Shown in pieces: positions 35,799-49,785 of a stretch of DNA of 64,000 nucleotides (position 1 is the first letter of the stretch; every line of letters begins with the position of its first letter). Under the pieces are notes generated by a model. That model did no database searches, was not told the DNA's origin, and worked only from the letters and a program-made list of their open reading frames with translations. The DNA is from Limanda limanda (lineage: Eukaryota > Chordata > Actinopteri > Pleuronectiformes > Pleuronectidae). Where the stretch lies: positions 18,627,639-18,691,638 of the forward strand of contig NC_083653.1 of the NCBI RefSeq assembly GCF_963576545.1, given 5' to 3'. A program made the translations under genes and the position numbers.

Positions 35799-38700
35799 GA
35801 GAGATTGAAAACAGGGATCATCTGTTTTCGCTGCCCTTGTGACACATTAAGTGTATTTTCCTCCCTCGTCACTACAATTCATTACAATCAATAGCCCCAC
35901 GTTGAGGACAGAGCCTGGCTGTAGCCGTATGGACACTGACAGGGTGGAAGAGGGTATTTGTTCTGTGTCACGTTCTACCACTCTTTGAGTGACATCATTG
36001 GTAATTTTGTCTGCCATGGAACCATATTTGGACCTTACATTGATGCCAGGTACAAGGCAAAATTATTTGGCTTTGGTTGTTGTTTTACAAGTGAATTTTT
36101 TTACGAATGAGAAAACATGTATTGTCCATCAAGAGATGGCTTATCCTCACTACAAGTTGACAAAGTAAGATTTAACATAGAAACAATATTGTAGAACCAT
36201 ACATGTTTTAAGCCAGCAGTATTATTGCAGCTGCATGGAGATAATAAGCACAAATCCTTGAATATATTCAGCACAAAATGGCATGTAATACACAATGAAG
36301 GAAACACCTGCTTAACTGACTAATATTGAGCATATTACAAGCAGGTGCTTACACACATGTTCAGTATGAGGGATAATTAGGTAGTTAAACCTTCCTTATG
36401 GTCGCGTGTATAAATGCTGGACTCACTCAGTTGCTAAATATTTAGGATTTTATGGTTTGAAGACAACTTTACTCAACTTTCCGATGTGCAATCACAACAA
36501 AGACTGAGGTAATGATACCTTTTGTGTACAACTCATCATTTTAAAGCCACTTGAAATACAACAAAACACTGCATGTCAATTTAACTGATAAGTACAAAGG
36601 CATTCAAGGGATATTGTAGTCACATTGCATAAATCTGCCCATCATAATCAAATGGGTATGAACTGCGACTTCTGTATTCTGCAACACATGTAGTAAAATC
36701 ATTTATACATTTCTCCATTCACTTTGATATTCTTCGTTCACCCATATCTGTGGCATAAACAAACATTTCCTGATTTTCTTGAATAAATGCATTATTCAAC
36801 AGTTTTCACAACAGCAGTCAAACCAGATGGAAGACATAAGTAGCTACTTGCCTCCATAGATAGATCTGCATTGAGACGCATATATTTAAGATGTGGTGTG
36901 AAATAGCAGTGGGTGGAGGGTTTGATTGTGCCGGACAGAAAACGTTGTTTTCAAGACACTTGACCTAGGTTCTGTGGTTTAAGGATCTGCGTGTTGGATC
37001 GTACATGTGGTTAGATTCTTCTGTATATTTTAAAGTTCTTTGAATGCACATGTTAGCCATAAACAGGATGACTTGATACATGCAACATGCAGGCAGGATA
37101 GAGATGCATTGATACCATTTTTTTTTTTTAACAATAGTTTTTCTGTGCGAATCTCGGGGGAGGTTTTGTCCTAAATCATATCAGAAGTTGGAATGGAAAC
37201 CTACAGTATACCAGGTGCTTTCTTTTTTTGTTCAGGACTGAGTAAGTGGAGGTACAGACTTGATAAATCAGGGGAAAAGCATGAGAAGTCGTCCTTCTAG
37301 TTGCATGTACCTTTGTAGAAGATTGAGTGTAATTAGCAGGGAAACTGCAGCTGTACAATGTGGAAAACATCAACAGTCTTGGCAGATGCCCGAGCATGCA
37401 GAGATCCGGAAAAAGAACCTCTTTCCAATGCTGCTGGAATTGATTCATCTCTTTGTCACTGTAGGTCTGGCTTCCTAATGTGGAATTAATATATTGGACA
37501 GCTAAACTGGAAATATGCATCCAAAGACCACATGTGAAAATCACAAAGCATGATCTTGGTAACGAAACGCAGGCAATGGTGCATTTGAGGCATTATTCTA
37601 ACTTGTTTCTGGTAGCAAACATGCCAAATTTTACTGTGAAAGCACTTATTTAAACTTCAGTTGCACTATATTGAGTAGCGTGTGTGTATCTGTACAAAAT
37701 TACTCAACAACACCTGGATGGATTTTCAAGTTCAAAGATAAGATTGGTCGAGACACAAAAAACGAGGATTGCCTGATTGAGGTACAGAGCGCGTGCAGGG
37801 TAATCATCGCCCCTCCGATGCTTTTCATTATACCTTTGGGGAGAGGCCCATTGACCCTAAGCATGATGTAATTCCATAAGCCTGTCACTAATAATTTCCC
37901 ACTCATTTTTAATGACTCTGAGATTAATGCCAGACCAGACTGGGCCTCCGTCACTTTCAGGGTGTGGAGTGTTTTTTTACTCCCCTTGTCTGCTTTTATA
38001 TTAATTTTATACTGTTTATAAATATTTATGGACATATACAGACAGCTAATAAAGTCAGCATTGGCTAAAGGAAACTGGACAACTTTGCACTTATTTTTCA
38101 TTTTTGGAGCATTACTGGTCCTTTCTGCCGCCCCGCTTCACGGTGCCAAAAAGCTCTACCCACCATTTGCGTAATAATAAAAACTTGTTTCTCACATAAG
38201 AAGAAAAAAACAAAAAGGAAATATTGAAAACAGACCTTAGGTTCCATAAGTATGCATCTACATGCATGGTGGAGACAAACATACCCTCATGTGTTAACGT
38301 CTGCACGGACGGGTGGGAAACATACACCCACCTGTACTTGCCCGCACATTTTCACACAGCCCCTGTTTATAGTGTGTAACACACACACACACACACACCT
38401 ACACACCTGTACTCACACACAGACACCTGTAGCCCCTCTCTGCCCTTGTTTTACAGTATCAGTTTTCTGTTTGATGTTGAATTTGTTTTTGGTTGTCGAG
38501 GCTCAGTGCCCACAGGGGAGTCAGATGGTGTGTGAAGCGGATGAGCTGTTAGTAGGAGAAAGGGGGCACCATTATTGTCATAGTACAGTTTGTTTATTCT
38601 TAAACATGCCATCTTTGACAATTTCTTCCGGTGGAGTTTAAAAAAGAGAAAACATCCACCATTCCTCTTTTCTTTCATTTAGTCTTTCTACACGCACTGT

Positions 38701-40700
38701 ATTAAATGCACTCTGTCCGTCCACTGTATTGAAGCCACCTTTGCGTGCATGTGTGTGTGTATTTATGTAAAAAGTAGCCATGCGTATATATAGGATTATT
38801 TCAAGGGTCCATTTGGCAAAGTACACATTTATCATGGAGCCCACTGATGTCAGACATGCTGCATTCCCACCACGTCTCCATTATGCTCTGCTGGTACTCG
38901 CTAAGACACTCTACACCTACTCATACACAAACACTTCTCCACAGAAAAATGCATGCAAACACACATCTGCACACCATAACTCTACTAGACCCAGGCTAGA
39001 AAAGATGAAAGGTATAACAAATTTAAAAAAACAGAAAGTGAATATAAATGAAATCAGAAAAATAACCCCATTCTGAAAATGTAGCATAATTTAATAAAAC
39101 CCCTTCTTTTCCCCAAAAAAGTAAGTTTCCTCATTTCCTTTTTCTTCTTTCCCTTCATTTACTTCAATCTGATTCAGTGAAGTTCTCCTGGAGTCTAAAT
39201 GCATCGCAGGCTTGTTCTGCTTTTGGTCCCTGCAGTGCATTTTAGTAATGAGACTGGATTCCCCCCTGATTATTTTTACCATTCATGTTGTGCTGAAATT
39301 TTCGTGAACTGGAACCATGAACTCGCAGAGCATCCTTCAGCTGCTTCTCAAACAGAGGGTCTGGCAGCTGGCGGCTGGCAGCTGTCCTGACAGCGGCATC
39401 TGCTCTGCGTAAGTGTCTTTGAGCAACACACTGTCCCTGCAGAGCTGTAAAAAGATCATGTCTCTAACCTGCCAGAAAGTACCATATTCTGTTGTATTTC
39501 TGTCGCATACTATTTCAATTATTTTGTCAATTAGTTTCTTCCTGAGCCAGATTCCCCCTGGAAGCAAGTACTAGCTAGACTTTGGATGGGGAAAGTGACC
39601 GTGGAGCAGCTCGAAGAAAATTATTTATTTAACTGACTGAGATGCTCTTAAAATAATTATATCCAAATTTAGACTAGAATATGTTGGATTCCATTGCTGA
39701 ATAATTTGTTAAAGTTTAACTGGGTGTATTCAGGACAGCTGAATACTCTCTACTCAAAGATACCAATTCATTTTTTCACATGAAAGTTTCTTGGTCACAA
39801 ATCCTCCTCGTTCCTGCACATTTTTGGGTGTTAATCGAGTATTGACTAGAATCCTTCAACTCTCCCAGCCGGTTTAAAGCATGCACATCTGAGACTTGTG
39901 GTCAGACTCCCTGATGACTTCCTGCACACGTGCATAAGATAAAATAGTTGAATATAGTTCTTTTATACTTTCCAAATCTTAAACGGATGAAATTCTGAGA
40001 GTGAAAAACAAAGAATCATTCTGGGCGTTTGAGACACTCAAAGAATGCAGTCACCGTTTTACAATCCTCCTTTTCCAGTGATTGCATGTGAGGAAAAATG
40101 CTTTTTGAGCCAGTGTGCGTCATATGATGAACAGGAAAGTTGCAATAACCTGTGGTGCCAAAATCACTTCACTGTACCAGAGGTTTGGGAAGAGCTCAGT
40201 TCTAAACCTGCCTTTGCACCTGAGTACCAGTCCTGATGCAGTTTTCTTCAGTTCTTTTGTGTTTCTTTTGTTTATGTGCAGCTTTTCAATGTAATTCTGT
40301 TATGTTGTTACTTACTTAATGCACCCTGTGACACAACTTCTGTTTTATTTTGTCAGCCCAGATTTTAAAAAATTGAGAGAAAGAGAATGTGTGAGAAAGA
40401 CACAGAGGAGGCAATAAGGGAGATCTAAAGTGTGTGTATTTGTGTGTGTGTGTGAGCGAGCAGCTGCAGAGGCCCTGGTTCCCTTCTTGCTGGCGCACAC
40501 CTCTCCACAGGGAGTAAGCAGGGCTCCAAGTGCCCTGATCTCAGCTCTAACCGCCTCCAGAACCGGAGACAACCCTCACACACACACACACACATAACCA
40601 CACACGCATGCTTACATACTCTACATTAGGAACACACATACTTCTTACTCATGGGTCCCCACTTGTTTTCTACCTTATTTCCTCTGTAATTAAGCATTTT
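35799..40700. other. No gene recognised
   Basis: AT-rich non-coding DNA with a CACCTGCTT inverted repeat at 36305-36347, a CA run at 38380-38398, and a conserved-element-like patch near 37840-37960 (TAATGACTCTGAGATTAATG). No exon or RNA gene is supported. Confidence 0.45.
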
Positions 40701-40717
40701 TGGCCCCCTGTATCATT

Positions 40718-40800
40718 TTCAGTTCAATTCAGTTCAGCAAACCTTACTGGCATTAATAATATTTTCGACAGCACCCAGGCACATAAGGCTAAAGAGGAAA
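40718..40800. repeat. Probable degraded retrotransposon 3'-tail repeat
   Basis: AGTTCAATTCAGTTCAGC followed by CTTACTGGCATTAATAAT resembles the TTCAATTCAA...CTTTATTGGCAT sequence dispersed in teleost genomes. It is diverged and its ends are unclear. Confidence 0.4.
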
Positions 40801-41399
40801 TATTTTGCATAACAATAGATATTTTATGCTGAGATATATATTATCTCTGTATCTTGCAGCAGAGCAGTTTTCTGGAGCCAGAAAGCCATTTTAGTAAATC
40901 TAATTCAGCTCCCTTTGCCCGGCTCCGCACCCCATGAACCCTCAGAGGGCCCTCCGAGAGTCCACTTGTCCTTCAGTGAGATGACACGGGATGAAGTCAC
41001 TTCATTTGCTTTGGCACCGGCATCTTTGTTTCAGGCACTGCGGTGATGTGCCAAGGGCTACGTTCCCACAGCACAGTGTTCTGCCCAGTTCCCCGTGAGA
41101 GGAACAAGGCCATAAAACCTAAAGTATCGTCTGTGTAGCACAAGAAATTGTGGCGTAGAATGGAGAGTGGCAAGCTCAAGCACAGTAGGAAACTTTTTTT
41201 TGTCTTGTCATCCAAAGAGTTCACTTCATTGTTTAAATCAACTATATTACTATTTTACCAGCCAAACGCATAAGAACAAAACAGATAATGGTTGACAAAT
41301 GATCGTTGATTAGATGTAGATTACTGCAGGTAATATGTTCCCCCTTTTTCTGTCAGCCAAGAGTAATGCACAAAACATGCAGGCAGTCTGTAGCTCAAC

Positions 41400-41465
41400 A
41401 CTAAGATAAGATTAGGGTGAGATAAGGTAAGATAAGCTTTGATCCCTTGCCAGGAAAATTCACAT
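41400..41465. repeat. Probable degraded retrotransposon 3'-tail repeat (GATAAGATAA type)
   Basis: AAGATAAGATT...GGTAAGATAAGCTTTGATCCC, then AGGAAAATTC resembles the AAGATAAGATAAGCTTTATTGATCCC...GGGGAAATTC family of teleost repeat tails (both abridged). It is one fragment with no intact partner sequence. Confidence 0.45.
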
Positions 41466-44400
41466 TCACAGCAGAAGGTAGTCAGAATGAAGTAGACAAG
41501 AGAATACAAATGGGCCAAAACAAAAATAATTTACACAGTAATTATTATTATACTAAAATAAGTATTTATTGAGAAATGTACTATACTAACTATTCAATGT
41601 AAAGTTTTTAAAGAGTTATGAGTTTAGAGTTTCATGCAATATTTGAGATGTGTCCAGCCTCACCTGAAAGTAAGTGATTACATGAGAAGAAGTTTTAAAT
41701 CTTTAATGAAATATATTATCTTTAGCTTCAGGGAATTTTGTATGTGCAATCGCTGCAAAAATTGTATGAAATGCTTTTTAAAGCTTGACACTATGGCATA
41801 GCTGTTGTATTGAGTTACAATGGATTTTAAAGGTTTGTTTTGTTCTCAAATATTGGGTTTAATGAGGATTTATGTTAGTGAAAAGTTGTTGAAAGCTGAA
41901 TCTAAAAAGATTCTGAAAGAGTTGGAAACAATTCAGATCGGATTATCAGATTCATTACTGGATTCCCATTCCCTAAAATGCTGTTGAGCTTGAACACTGT
42001 GCAGGCAGCTTTTTGTACCGCTTCACCTTGAACTCAAACAGTCCCTGAGCGATTGCTTAGCAATTAATGAGCTGCCATTCGTTATATTGCATGCTGGTGA
42101 TTTTCCTAATGTAAAATTATTAGCTGGAAACTCTAAGCTCTTGCTCTAACAGTGTCTTGGCTTTGTTGGAGACACAATAGAGAATAGAGGAATACAGAAA
42201 TGCTGCGACTTGGCGCGTGAAAACTTTGCAGTGACACAGGTCTTTGTGTCATTTAGTGGTGGCTGCATCTGGGAAGAATAAGACACCAAACGCAACGAAA
42301 CAGACAGTCAGTATTAGAAATGTGTTTTGTGGCAACCTTTTGTCCCATTTTGTGGTCGGTCACAAATAACACATTCTACTTTTTGAAAAACCCTGCATTG
42401 GATAAGATCTGGCCATGTGATGGAAACCAGAGGAAAACTGAGCGTGTTATGAACCTCCTGTCATATAAAGTTTACCTCGTATATCAAGCTCATCTGTCCA
42501 CAATAAAGTTGACCATGCGAGTATCCTTGGAGAGCAGATGATGATTCAGATGCAGAGATTGTTTTGAAGTGGCCCTGAAGTGTAGGAGAGCTTTCTACAC
42601 TGACCTTGTTTGCATTACGGCTGCTGAGTGTGGTGACACTTCAGTGACACTGCAGCATTTCCAGTATGTCTGTACTGTATGGAGTTTGTCTCTCTCGCCA
42701 CCGCTCCATTCCTCTCACCCTTGTGCCCTTTCCATCCTTCTTTCTCTTGCCCCTTCCAATAAACTCGCCTTCGTTTCATCCGCTCACTGCCTCTCCTGCA
42801 CATGTTCACCTCTGCCTCTGCGTCTCTGACTGCCAACAGGGTTAATGACAGCAGGATGTGATCTCACACCTCCTTCTGCCTTTTCAACCACACAAAAAAT
42901 CTCATGATTTTCTTTTCGTATTATCCGCGGTGAGGCCTTCCAGTCCCCCACACTCTGAGAGACTGTGGCCCCCAGAGAAATTTGACACATGGATGCGATC
43001 TGTCAAGTTTTATCAGTTATTTTTCACCAGAGTCGTTTCTGCTTTGGATTCTCTGTGTCAGACATTAAGAGCTCCACTGTTCAGGCCTTTTTCTGCTGCC
43101 TGGAAATGCCTTGAATAGCAATAGTTTAATAATTTCCTTGTGGTCACTGTTTTGTTACATTATTATTGTCATTTTCTGAGGGGAAACATTCTGTACATTC
43201 TTTCTCGGTTCAGCTGAAGTAAGTCAGTGGTTCTTGCATAAGACAAAATGCCCCTACTCAAATGTATGTGAACTATTCTTCAGTTCAGAGGGCTAGTCAG
43301 ACCAGGCAAGCAATTTAAATAAGCATCACCTTGTGGTCTTGTATTTATTATGACAGGTAATTCTCACTCTAATCAATATATTGGAAACGTCATCAGTTTA
43401 TTGCAGTGGCAGCTAGTGATACAGTTTGTTGGAGGGGTGCCGTGTTGGGGGGGAGGAGACAAACAAACTAAAGCCAGACTTAACAAAACAACACAATATG
43501 CCATTCCTGTAGCCTTCATCGAGCTGCTGAGCAATGCTAAGCCTGCCACAAAAATGTCGCCTCATTGTGTTGTCTAAGTGAATGTGGCAACTTTCATGCC
43601 GTTTGCATATTTCAGAGAGATGTTTTAGGTCTTACACCCACGTCGTTGTCCACAGTACCTCTATGTCGACACTTTCAAACAGCAAACAGGGAAAGCAGTA
43701 AAAGACATTACTTATTACTTACACCACATCCAGTTAGCCAGCTCTGTTTCTCATAACAAGAGTGGGAGAAGCCCCAGGTGTTAGCTCTTCCTCATCACTT
43801 GTTGCAGAATTTGTAAAACGTAAATAACCTATTTTTGTTGGAAACGCCTTGTTAAAAGGGTGTTTTTGTAAATAAATGAACGGTCAGCCTGCAGTGGAAG
43901 TAACTCAGAGACGCCGGATGTACCTGAGACAGCGTGGAGTGTTGACCAATCACATTAGATAAAAAAGTAAATCAATAACAATTCGCTGTAAATAAAAGAG
44001 AGCCTCAGGTCCTGTGGTTGCCAAAAGCTTAAGTTTTTAAATTCACTCTCATTTGGCCGGAAGTATTTAGACAGAAATTAACCAGATACAATTTGAAAAC
44101 TATTTATATTGCTCACAGGCGCTGACAGTCTTTCAGGTGCATTGTGCAAGTATCTATTATCTAATAAAAAAATGTTTTAACATGTTAAATAGATTTCTTT
44201 TTCTCAGGTTGCTAGAGAAAATCTCTGCTTAAAATTTGAGATTGGACAATATAAAAAAAATATTTAAATGTATTTATAACTATATAAATTAAATAAATAT
44301 AGCATTATATATATTTGTATAGTCATACAATAAATAGTATATTTATTTACATGTATGTTCTGTATATTTTCATATGTATGTTTATATGGGACAAATAAAC

Positions 44401-47070
44401 TTAATATTATCTTAATTTTGATCCAAAACCAAATAAAACAGTTGCGTGCCCACAGTGCAAAATTTGTAATATAATTTTTAAAATTCTATAAATAAATTAG
44501 CTGATGACTAAGGAGCTAAAACATGGAGCTCATAAATAATACTGTCCCTGGTGCATTTCCTTTACTGAGCTTAAGGGCAGCCTGTGCATATCCTGAACAG
44601 CAAAATTTATAAAAGGTACAAAACAGTGTCACAAAGCTCAAGAGGACACTTTTTGAAAAAGTTTCAGCAATTCTCTTAAACTGCACCACAAATGAAATGA
44701 ACATGTCTCTTCCCTCCGCTGAGGAAATTCTGCCTCTTCATTCTTGCGTATTCTCACAAATACGAAATAGTTTCTGGACAGGGAAATGCACGTGTTGGCA
44801 TAAACACGTGGACATAGTTGCGCAAAAATACCCCTGCTCCTTTCCCAAAGGGTGGACAATCCACTCAAAGACACACACACTTTGTGTTTGTTGAGTGGAG
44901 GCTGGGGGGGGATGTTGAGTGTAAAAAGGCTGTGGCCGTGTGTGTGTTTGGGCAATTCCTCAAAGACCGCTGTCCTTTTGATGAGCAAACGCTAACTTCA
45001 CTCCCCTCAAAGCCTCTCATCCCTCTCTCCTTCCAACTTTCCCTCTCTCCACTCTGCATAACTTCCCTGTTGTCCTGTTTGTGTCCGAGATCAAACCAGG
45101 GCTCCGTTCAAACAAATCCAGATCTCTTCTGTGCTTTGCAGACTCTCCTCATTTGCTGGACTCTTCTGTGCTTCCTCTCTTCAACTGGATAAGAACCTGC
45201 GTTTGCATACCATCCCTGTCCCTTCTTTACTCTCCCCTCTCTTGGTCTGTCTCTCCCCTCCCCACTTCTGTCCCTCTCAAAGACGGAAGAAAGAAGAGTT
45301 TTGATGGAGTTGTGTCTTTTCCCAGACAAGAAAAGTTGCTTAGGAACTTGGGAAGAGGGAGAGGTAGCGAGGAGTGGCGGGAAGAAAGGCAGGGGTGATC
45401 CGTGTTAAAGAACAACACAGGCCTGGTTGAGCTGCTCTAAAGCCCATGACTACATGTGAAATCCTTAGGAAAAACAGATGTAATTAGAAGGCTGAGCCTA
45501 GTTTTGTGCCAAAAGTGTGCATATTTTAATGCGTTAAAGCAACAGCAGTAAAACAACAGGCCTCTGTTTCTAATTTCTTAATACCGTCGTGTTCGTCTGC
45601 CAAATAATAGCAGCTTGCCAGTATTGATTCTGCATGCAATTCATAAACCTGATGGTACTTCTTGGATTTGTCATCAAAGTGAGGTCTGTTTCTTTCCAGA
45701 TATTCTTGTCAAGAATCGTGATGGAATTCTCTTGTTTTATTTTTATTAGTTATTATTACTGGTTTTTGTCTTTGAACAAAATATTTTCTCCCCCGTCCTT
45801 ACACCAAACTGCTACTTTGTAAGGGTGGTGATTTTGAAAAAAGCAGATTTGAAAATGATTTTAAGATTAAAAAAAATCCCTTTTGTCTTTTTGATTATCT
45901 CATAACACCTCAGATATTTCTGGTGACCCTTGAGAAGGGTCATTTAGCCAATCCGCACAGCCTTCTAGTGCACGATCATTCTTTTGGTTTGTGAACCTGG
46001 GGTGGATGGATGTTATTAAGGTAGATTTTAAAAAGTTTGCTTGCAAAGTAGATCATGGACATTTTCAAGCTCAATCATGATATTAAATCATTACATTCAC
46101 CCAAGCTTTGTTTTTCTCTTTAATTTATTTGTGCTCTGTTTGCAATACAGTTACATTTTCATTTGCACAAGTCATTTTGTTTTTCTGTGATCACAAAAAT
46201 ATTAACTAATATATAAAAATTTGCCAACACCTTGGAGGAGAATGATGACTTGAAGTGGACCTAAAATGCTCTGCCAATCTCTAAAAGTTGTAGCCAACCG
46301 CTTTTCCTTTTTTCAGCTTTCCTCTCACCCTTGTATCTGTCATTTTCTTTTATCTCTGTGCTGTGTATGAAAGGAAGTGATAAGAAGCAGACAGATGGGT
46401 CATCTGGTTTCAGCATGTCTCTGCACAACCACAACCACATGGCTGCCCCACTCACTCGTTCTGCACCCGCCCTACAAAGTGTCACCAAGTCAGGATACCC
46501 TCTATTTGTCACAGGTCAGGTGCCGACCCACAGATATGTCACTGAGCTGCAACTCATTTTTTATCATCAGAAATCTATACTGTGCAGCTGTATAATGCAG
46601 CTGTGTCATAAACCTGAACAACCTGTATCATAAACCAGACTAAAGGCAGAGGCCTCGCCAACATAAGTAAAAGCAAAGTTTCCACCCAAATATGTTCTTT
46701 TTAATGTACTCACTGGATTGACTTTTCCAAAATAAAGTAAAATAAATGTACCTATCTCTTTAGACATTTGGGAACCTATGTCGTTCACCAGTTCCAAACC
46801 ATCTTTACAGGGCTGGCCTTTGAGGTGACTTCCACACTATTTTGTTTTAAATTACATCACTGTTGCCTTAGTTTAAATGCTAAGTTTTATGTCTCTGGGG
46901 CACATTGTATGAACTTGCATAAACCGAGACGTTGTCAAAACTGCTTGTGATTGGTCCACAACCCAAATTCATATATCAATGCTTACCTAAGGTCAAACTC
47001 GACATAGACACATTTCTCAGATTGACTTTACTCTGTTAATCAGAACCGACTGCAGAAATTATTTTGAAAT
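41466..47070. other. No gene recognised
   Basis: Non-coding DNA. It includes a homeodomain-rich conserved-element-like patch at 42020-42140, the paired CACGTG boxes at 44789-44810, adjacent pyrimidine-rich (45000-45280) and purine-rich (45283-45395) blocks, and a second conserved-element-like patch at 45455-45650. A very AT-rich stretch occupies 44160-44510. Confidence 0.45.
44789..44810. promoter_or_regulatory. Inverted pair of CACGTG E-boxes
   Basis: CACGTGTT at 44789-44796 and AACACGTG at 44803-44810 form a perfect 8-bp inverted repeat around a 6-base spacer. The two E-boxes are 10 bases apart. This could be a bHLH-factor site; there is no associated promoter. Confidence 0.35.
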
Positions 47071-47074
47071 GAAT

Positions 47075-47145
47075 TGAATTTATTTTATATAGTTATTGCG
47101 ACATCTGCCCAAATTTTACAAAAGGCCCCAAATCAAACCAACCAC
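47075..47145. repeat. Possible degraded dispersed repeat
   Basis: GAATTGAATTTATTTTATAT, then GCCCCAAATCAAACCAAC recalls the common teleost TTTATTTATATAG...CAAATCACAAC repeat tail. It is too diverged to assign. Confidence 0.25.
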
Positions 47146-49785
47146 ATGTTAACCTGACGCTGAAGTCAAAACATGAAGACAGTTATCGTTAGGCTTACTC
47201 CACAGCTCCACAATACGTCCTTATCTCAAGCACCATACATATAGATAGACAGACAGAGCTACAGACAGGCCCTCAGTGGCAGCTTTACAAAGAAACAGAC
47301 AATAGTTTGCCAAAGAAAAGGGAATCCATCACACCGTCTCTCCACAGCAAAGTAAAGCAAATGGACATGGGAGACATATGGTTCAAAGATTTGAAATACT
47401 TTAACTTCCCCCATGGGCTTTTCAGGCAGTGATCCAAGAAAAATGTAGAAAATAGGGACTAAATGTTCACACATCCAGGGATTATAGGACAAAACGTCAT
47501 CCACCACAGGATAAAAGAGGTCTGCAGACTGTTAAGCTCCCAACTGATATTATTCTCTAGTTTAACAGCTCTATGTACAGCTTAAAGTAAAAGATGCAAT
47601 ACCAAAAACGTTATCGATATGATTGATGTGTCCTCCCATACAAAACTGCAAATATCTAAATGAGAACTATGGAATTCCATCCTAAAAACTGGATGAGTTC
47701 TGCATGTTATTGATGTGTTTTGTGGCTGTTTTTCCTGTTCATATTTGAATTTCACTCTTGAGGCATTTTGTCTGTGGAATTAATTGATAACATTGGGTTA
47801 ATAGATTCAAAAAACACCAGCATATCATAGTAGGGGGATTAAGACTCACTCAATGATCCTGACACTCCCAAACAATAGTCTTTTCCCTTGAGATAAAGCT
47901 TTGGTTCATACAGGTGCTGGAGGTCATTAAGGAGAGCATCAGTCATCTTATGGCACAGCTTGACTCCTCTTTACGTCTCTTGAGTCAGTTATTTCTCATA
48001 CATTTTATGGATAATAAATGTTTATGTATAATTCGCTTTTTTTATGGGATTCACATTTTTTAGCAGGGGGACATAAAAGAAACCAAACTATACACACAAG
48101 GCCTCCTGTCGCTAAAATGCCGTGTATCTCAAACATAAGCTCTCATTCATGTTGCAGCCATTCCTCAGCCCCCTTGGGTTCTTCTGGGCAGACATCAGGG
48201 AGCTCAGCACTAATTGGGTCGGAGATGTCCGTCCTCACTGCCAAGGTGTCGAAGGGATTGGGTTTCCCTGTTTTCCGAATCTCTGACCTACGGAAGCCAG
48301 AGAGCAGCGTGATCAGTGCTGCCAGGCAGCGGCTGTCTGCTTTTTGTCTCGGTCTCGTATTCATCCAGTCAATTACAGTTGCACCTTTTTCTTTTTTCTC
48401 TTTGTTCAGTCAACAATCCACAATCACCAGAGCAACACCTTCTTAATGCAGTCTATCAGCTCTCACTTCTTCCTTGATTGCTTCCCTCTCTCCTTTACTT
48501 TCACAGGCAGACCTTATCATTATCAGACATTATGCAGGGGTGGGTGAAATGCTCAGAGGGCTTCTAGGATTACCTGCTGCTTTCCTGCCTATGTCAAATC
48601 ATATGACAATCCAGCACCTGAATGCTCAGCCATTAGAGGACTTTTAACATGCTTTTAAAGCACCCAATGAGTTGGTTCATTAAAACTACAGGTTTTTTTT
48701 CTGTTTTTCTTTTTTGCAGATGTATAAAGTGTTTGGTTGGGCATAGAGATAAATCAACAATAATTGTTTGGGCTGCTTGTCTACTTCATTCAAATCAAAG
48801 GGACTGATGGCTGTTGAATTGGCCCTCTAACAATGATGTGAAACCATGATGGACCACGTTGAGCATTATTTTTTACATGTCAATGATTCAAAAACATGTT
48901 GGACTCTATCTTTCTCTTCCTCATTCTCTCCCCCCTCCCTTTAAGTAGACCGCTAAACCTGTCACTTTGAGGAGTAGTGGGCAATCATCACAGAGGCTGT
49001 TGGGCTTCCACCAGGGCCTCTGTCCTTCCTGGTACAGTCTGGCCTTTGATGTGGTTCCTTCTTTAGCAGGCAGACCTTGGCCCAGGCTGGCAAAACCAAA
49101 ACCCTGTTTCTCTAATGTTTAACCCCACAAATCAACTCAGGGTTAATCCTAGTGGAGGTATGACGTTAGACACAGTGTTGGTAGCGTTGAAATACTTTGG
49201 TGCTGTGATTTCAAAGGACTGCCCTGAGCTGACAGGCCGCATGACCACCATCAGTGAGCCGGTGATGGGCAGTGTAATAATTCACAAACTGCTCTGTCAC
49301 CGCTGCACCCACAGGGAGCTGGCTCTGAGCCTCAGCAGCATGATATGAAGCGTGTTTTGGAGTTGAAAATATGTTTCTAAAAGGCTGTCAAAAGGGAACA
49401 AAACTCCTTTTCTGTGTTGTTCATTCTTGGACAATGGCAATGATATAAATCTGAGTGGCCTTTTCAATACCAAATGTAAGCTGAGCTCTACCACCCTATA
49501 TCTTCCAAAAAAAACACTAAGGATGGTCATATTTATTATTTTTGCGATTTCTGTTACAACAGGCTCAATGTACAAGCATAAATATACACAAAGAAAGACA
49601 GTCATGCAACTTTATGTATTGAATGCATAATATTCGCTTTGATATCTGTTCAATACAAACTATTAATCTTTACAGCATCTGTTCGATATTTGTTGTAGCT
49701 TCTCAGTTCAACAATAAGTTCTGCAACGGACCTCACTACTGTATTTTTCTTGTTTAAAAGTAGTCCTGTGGACTCAAATACATAC
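47146..49785. other. No gene recognised
   Basis: Non-coding DNA without recognisable exons. Frames at 48018-48446 and 49115-49348 have no domain and no splice support. Confidence 0.45.
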
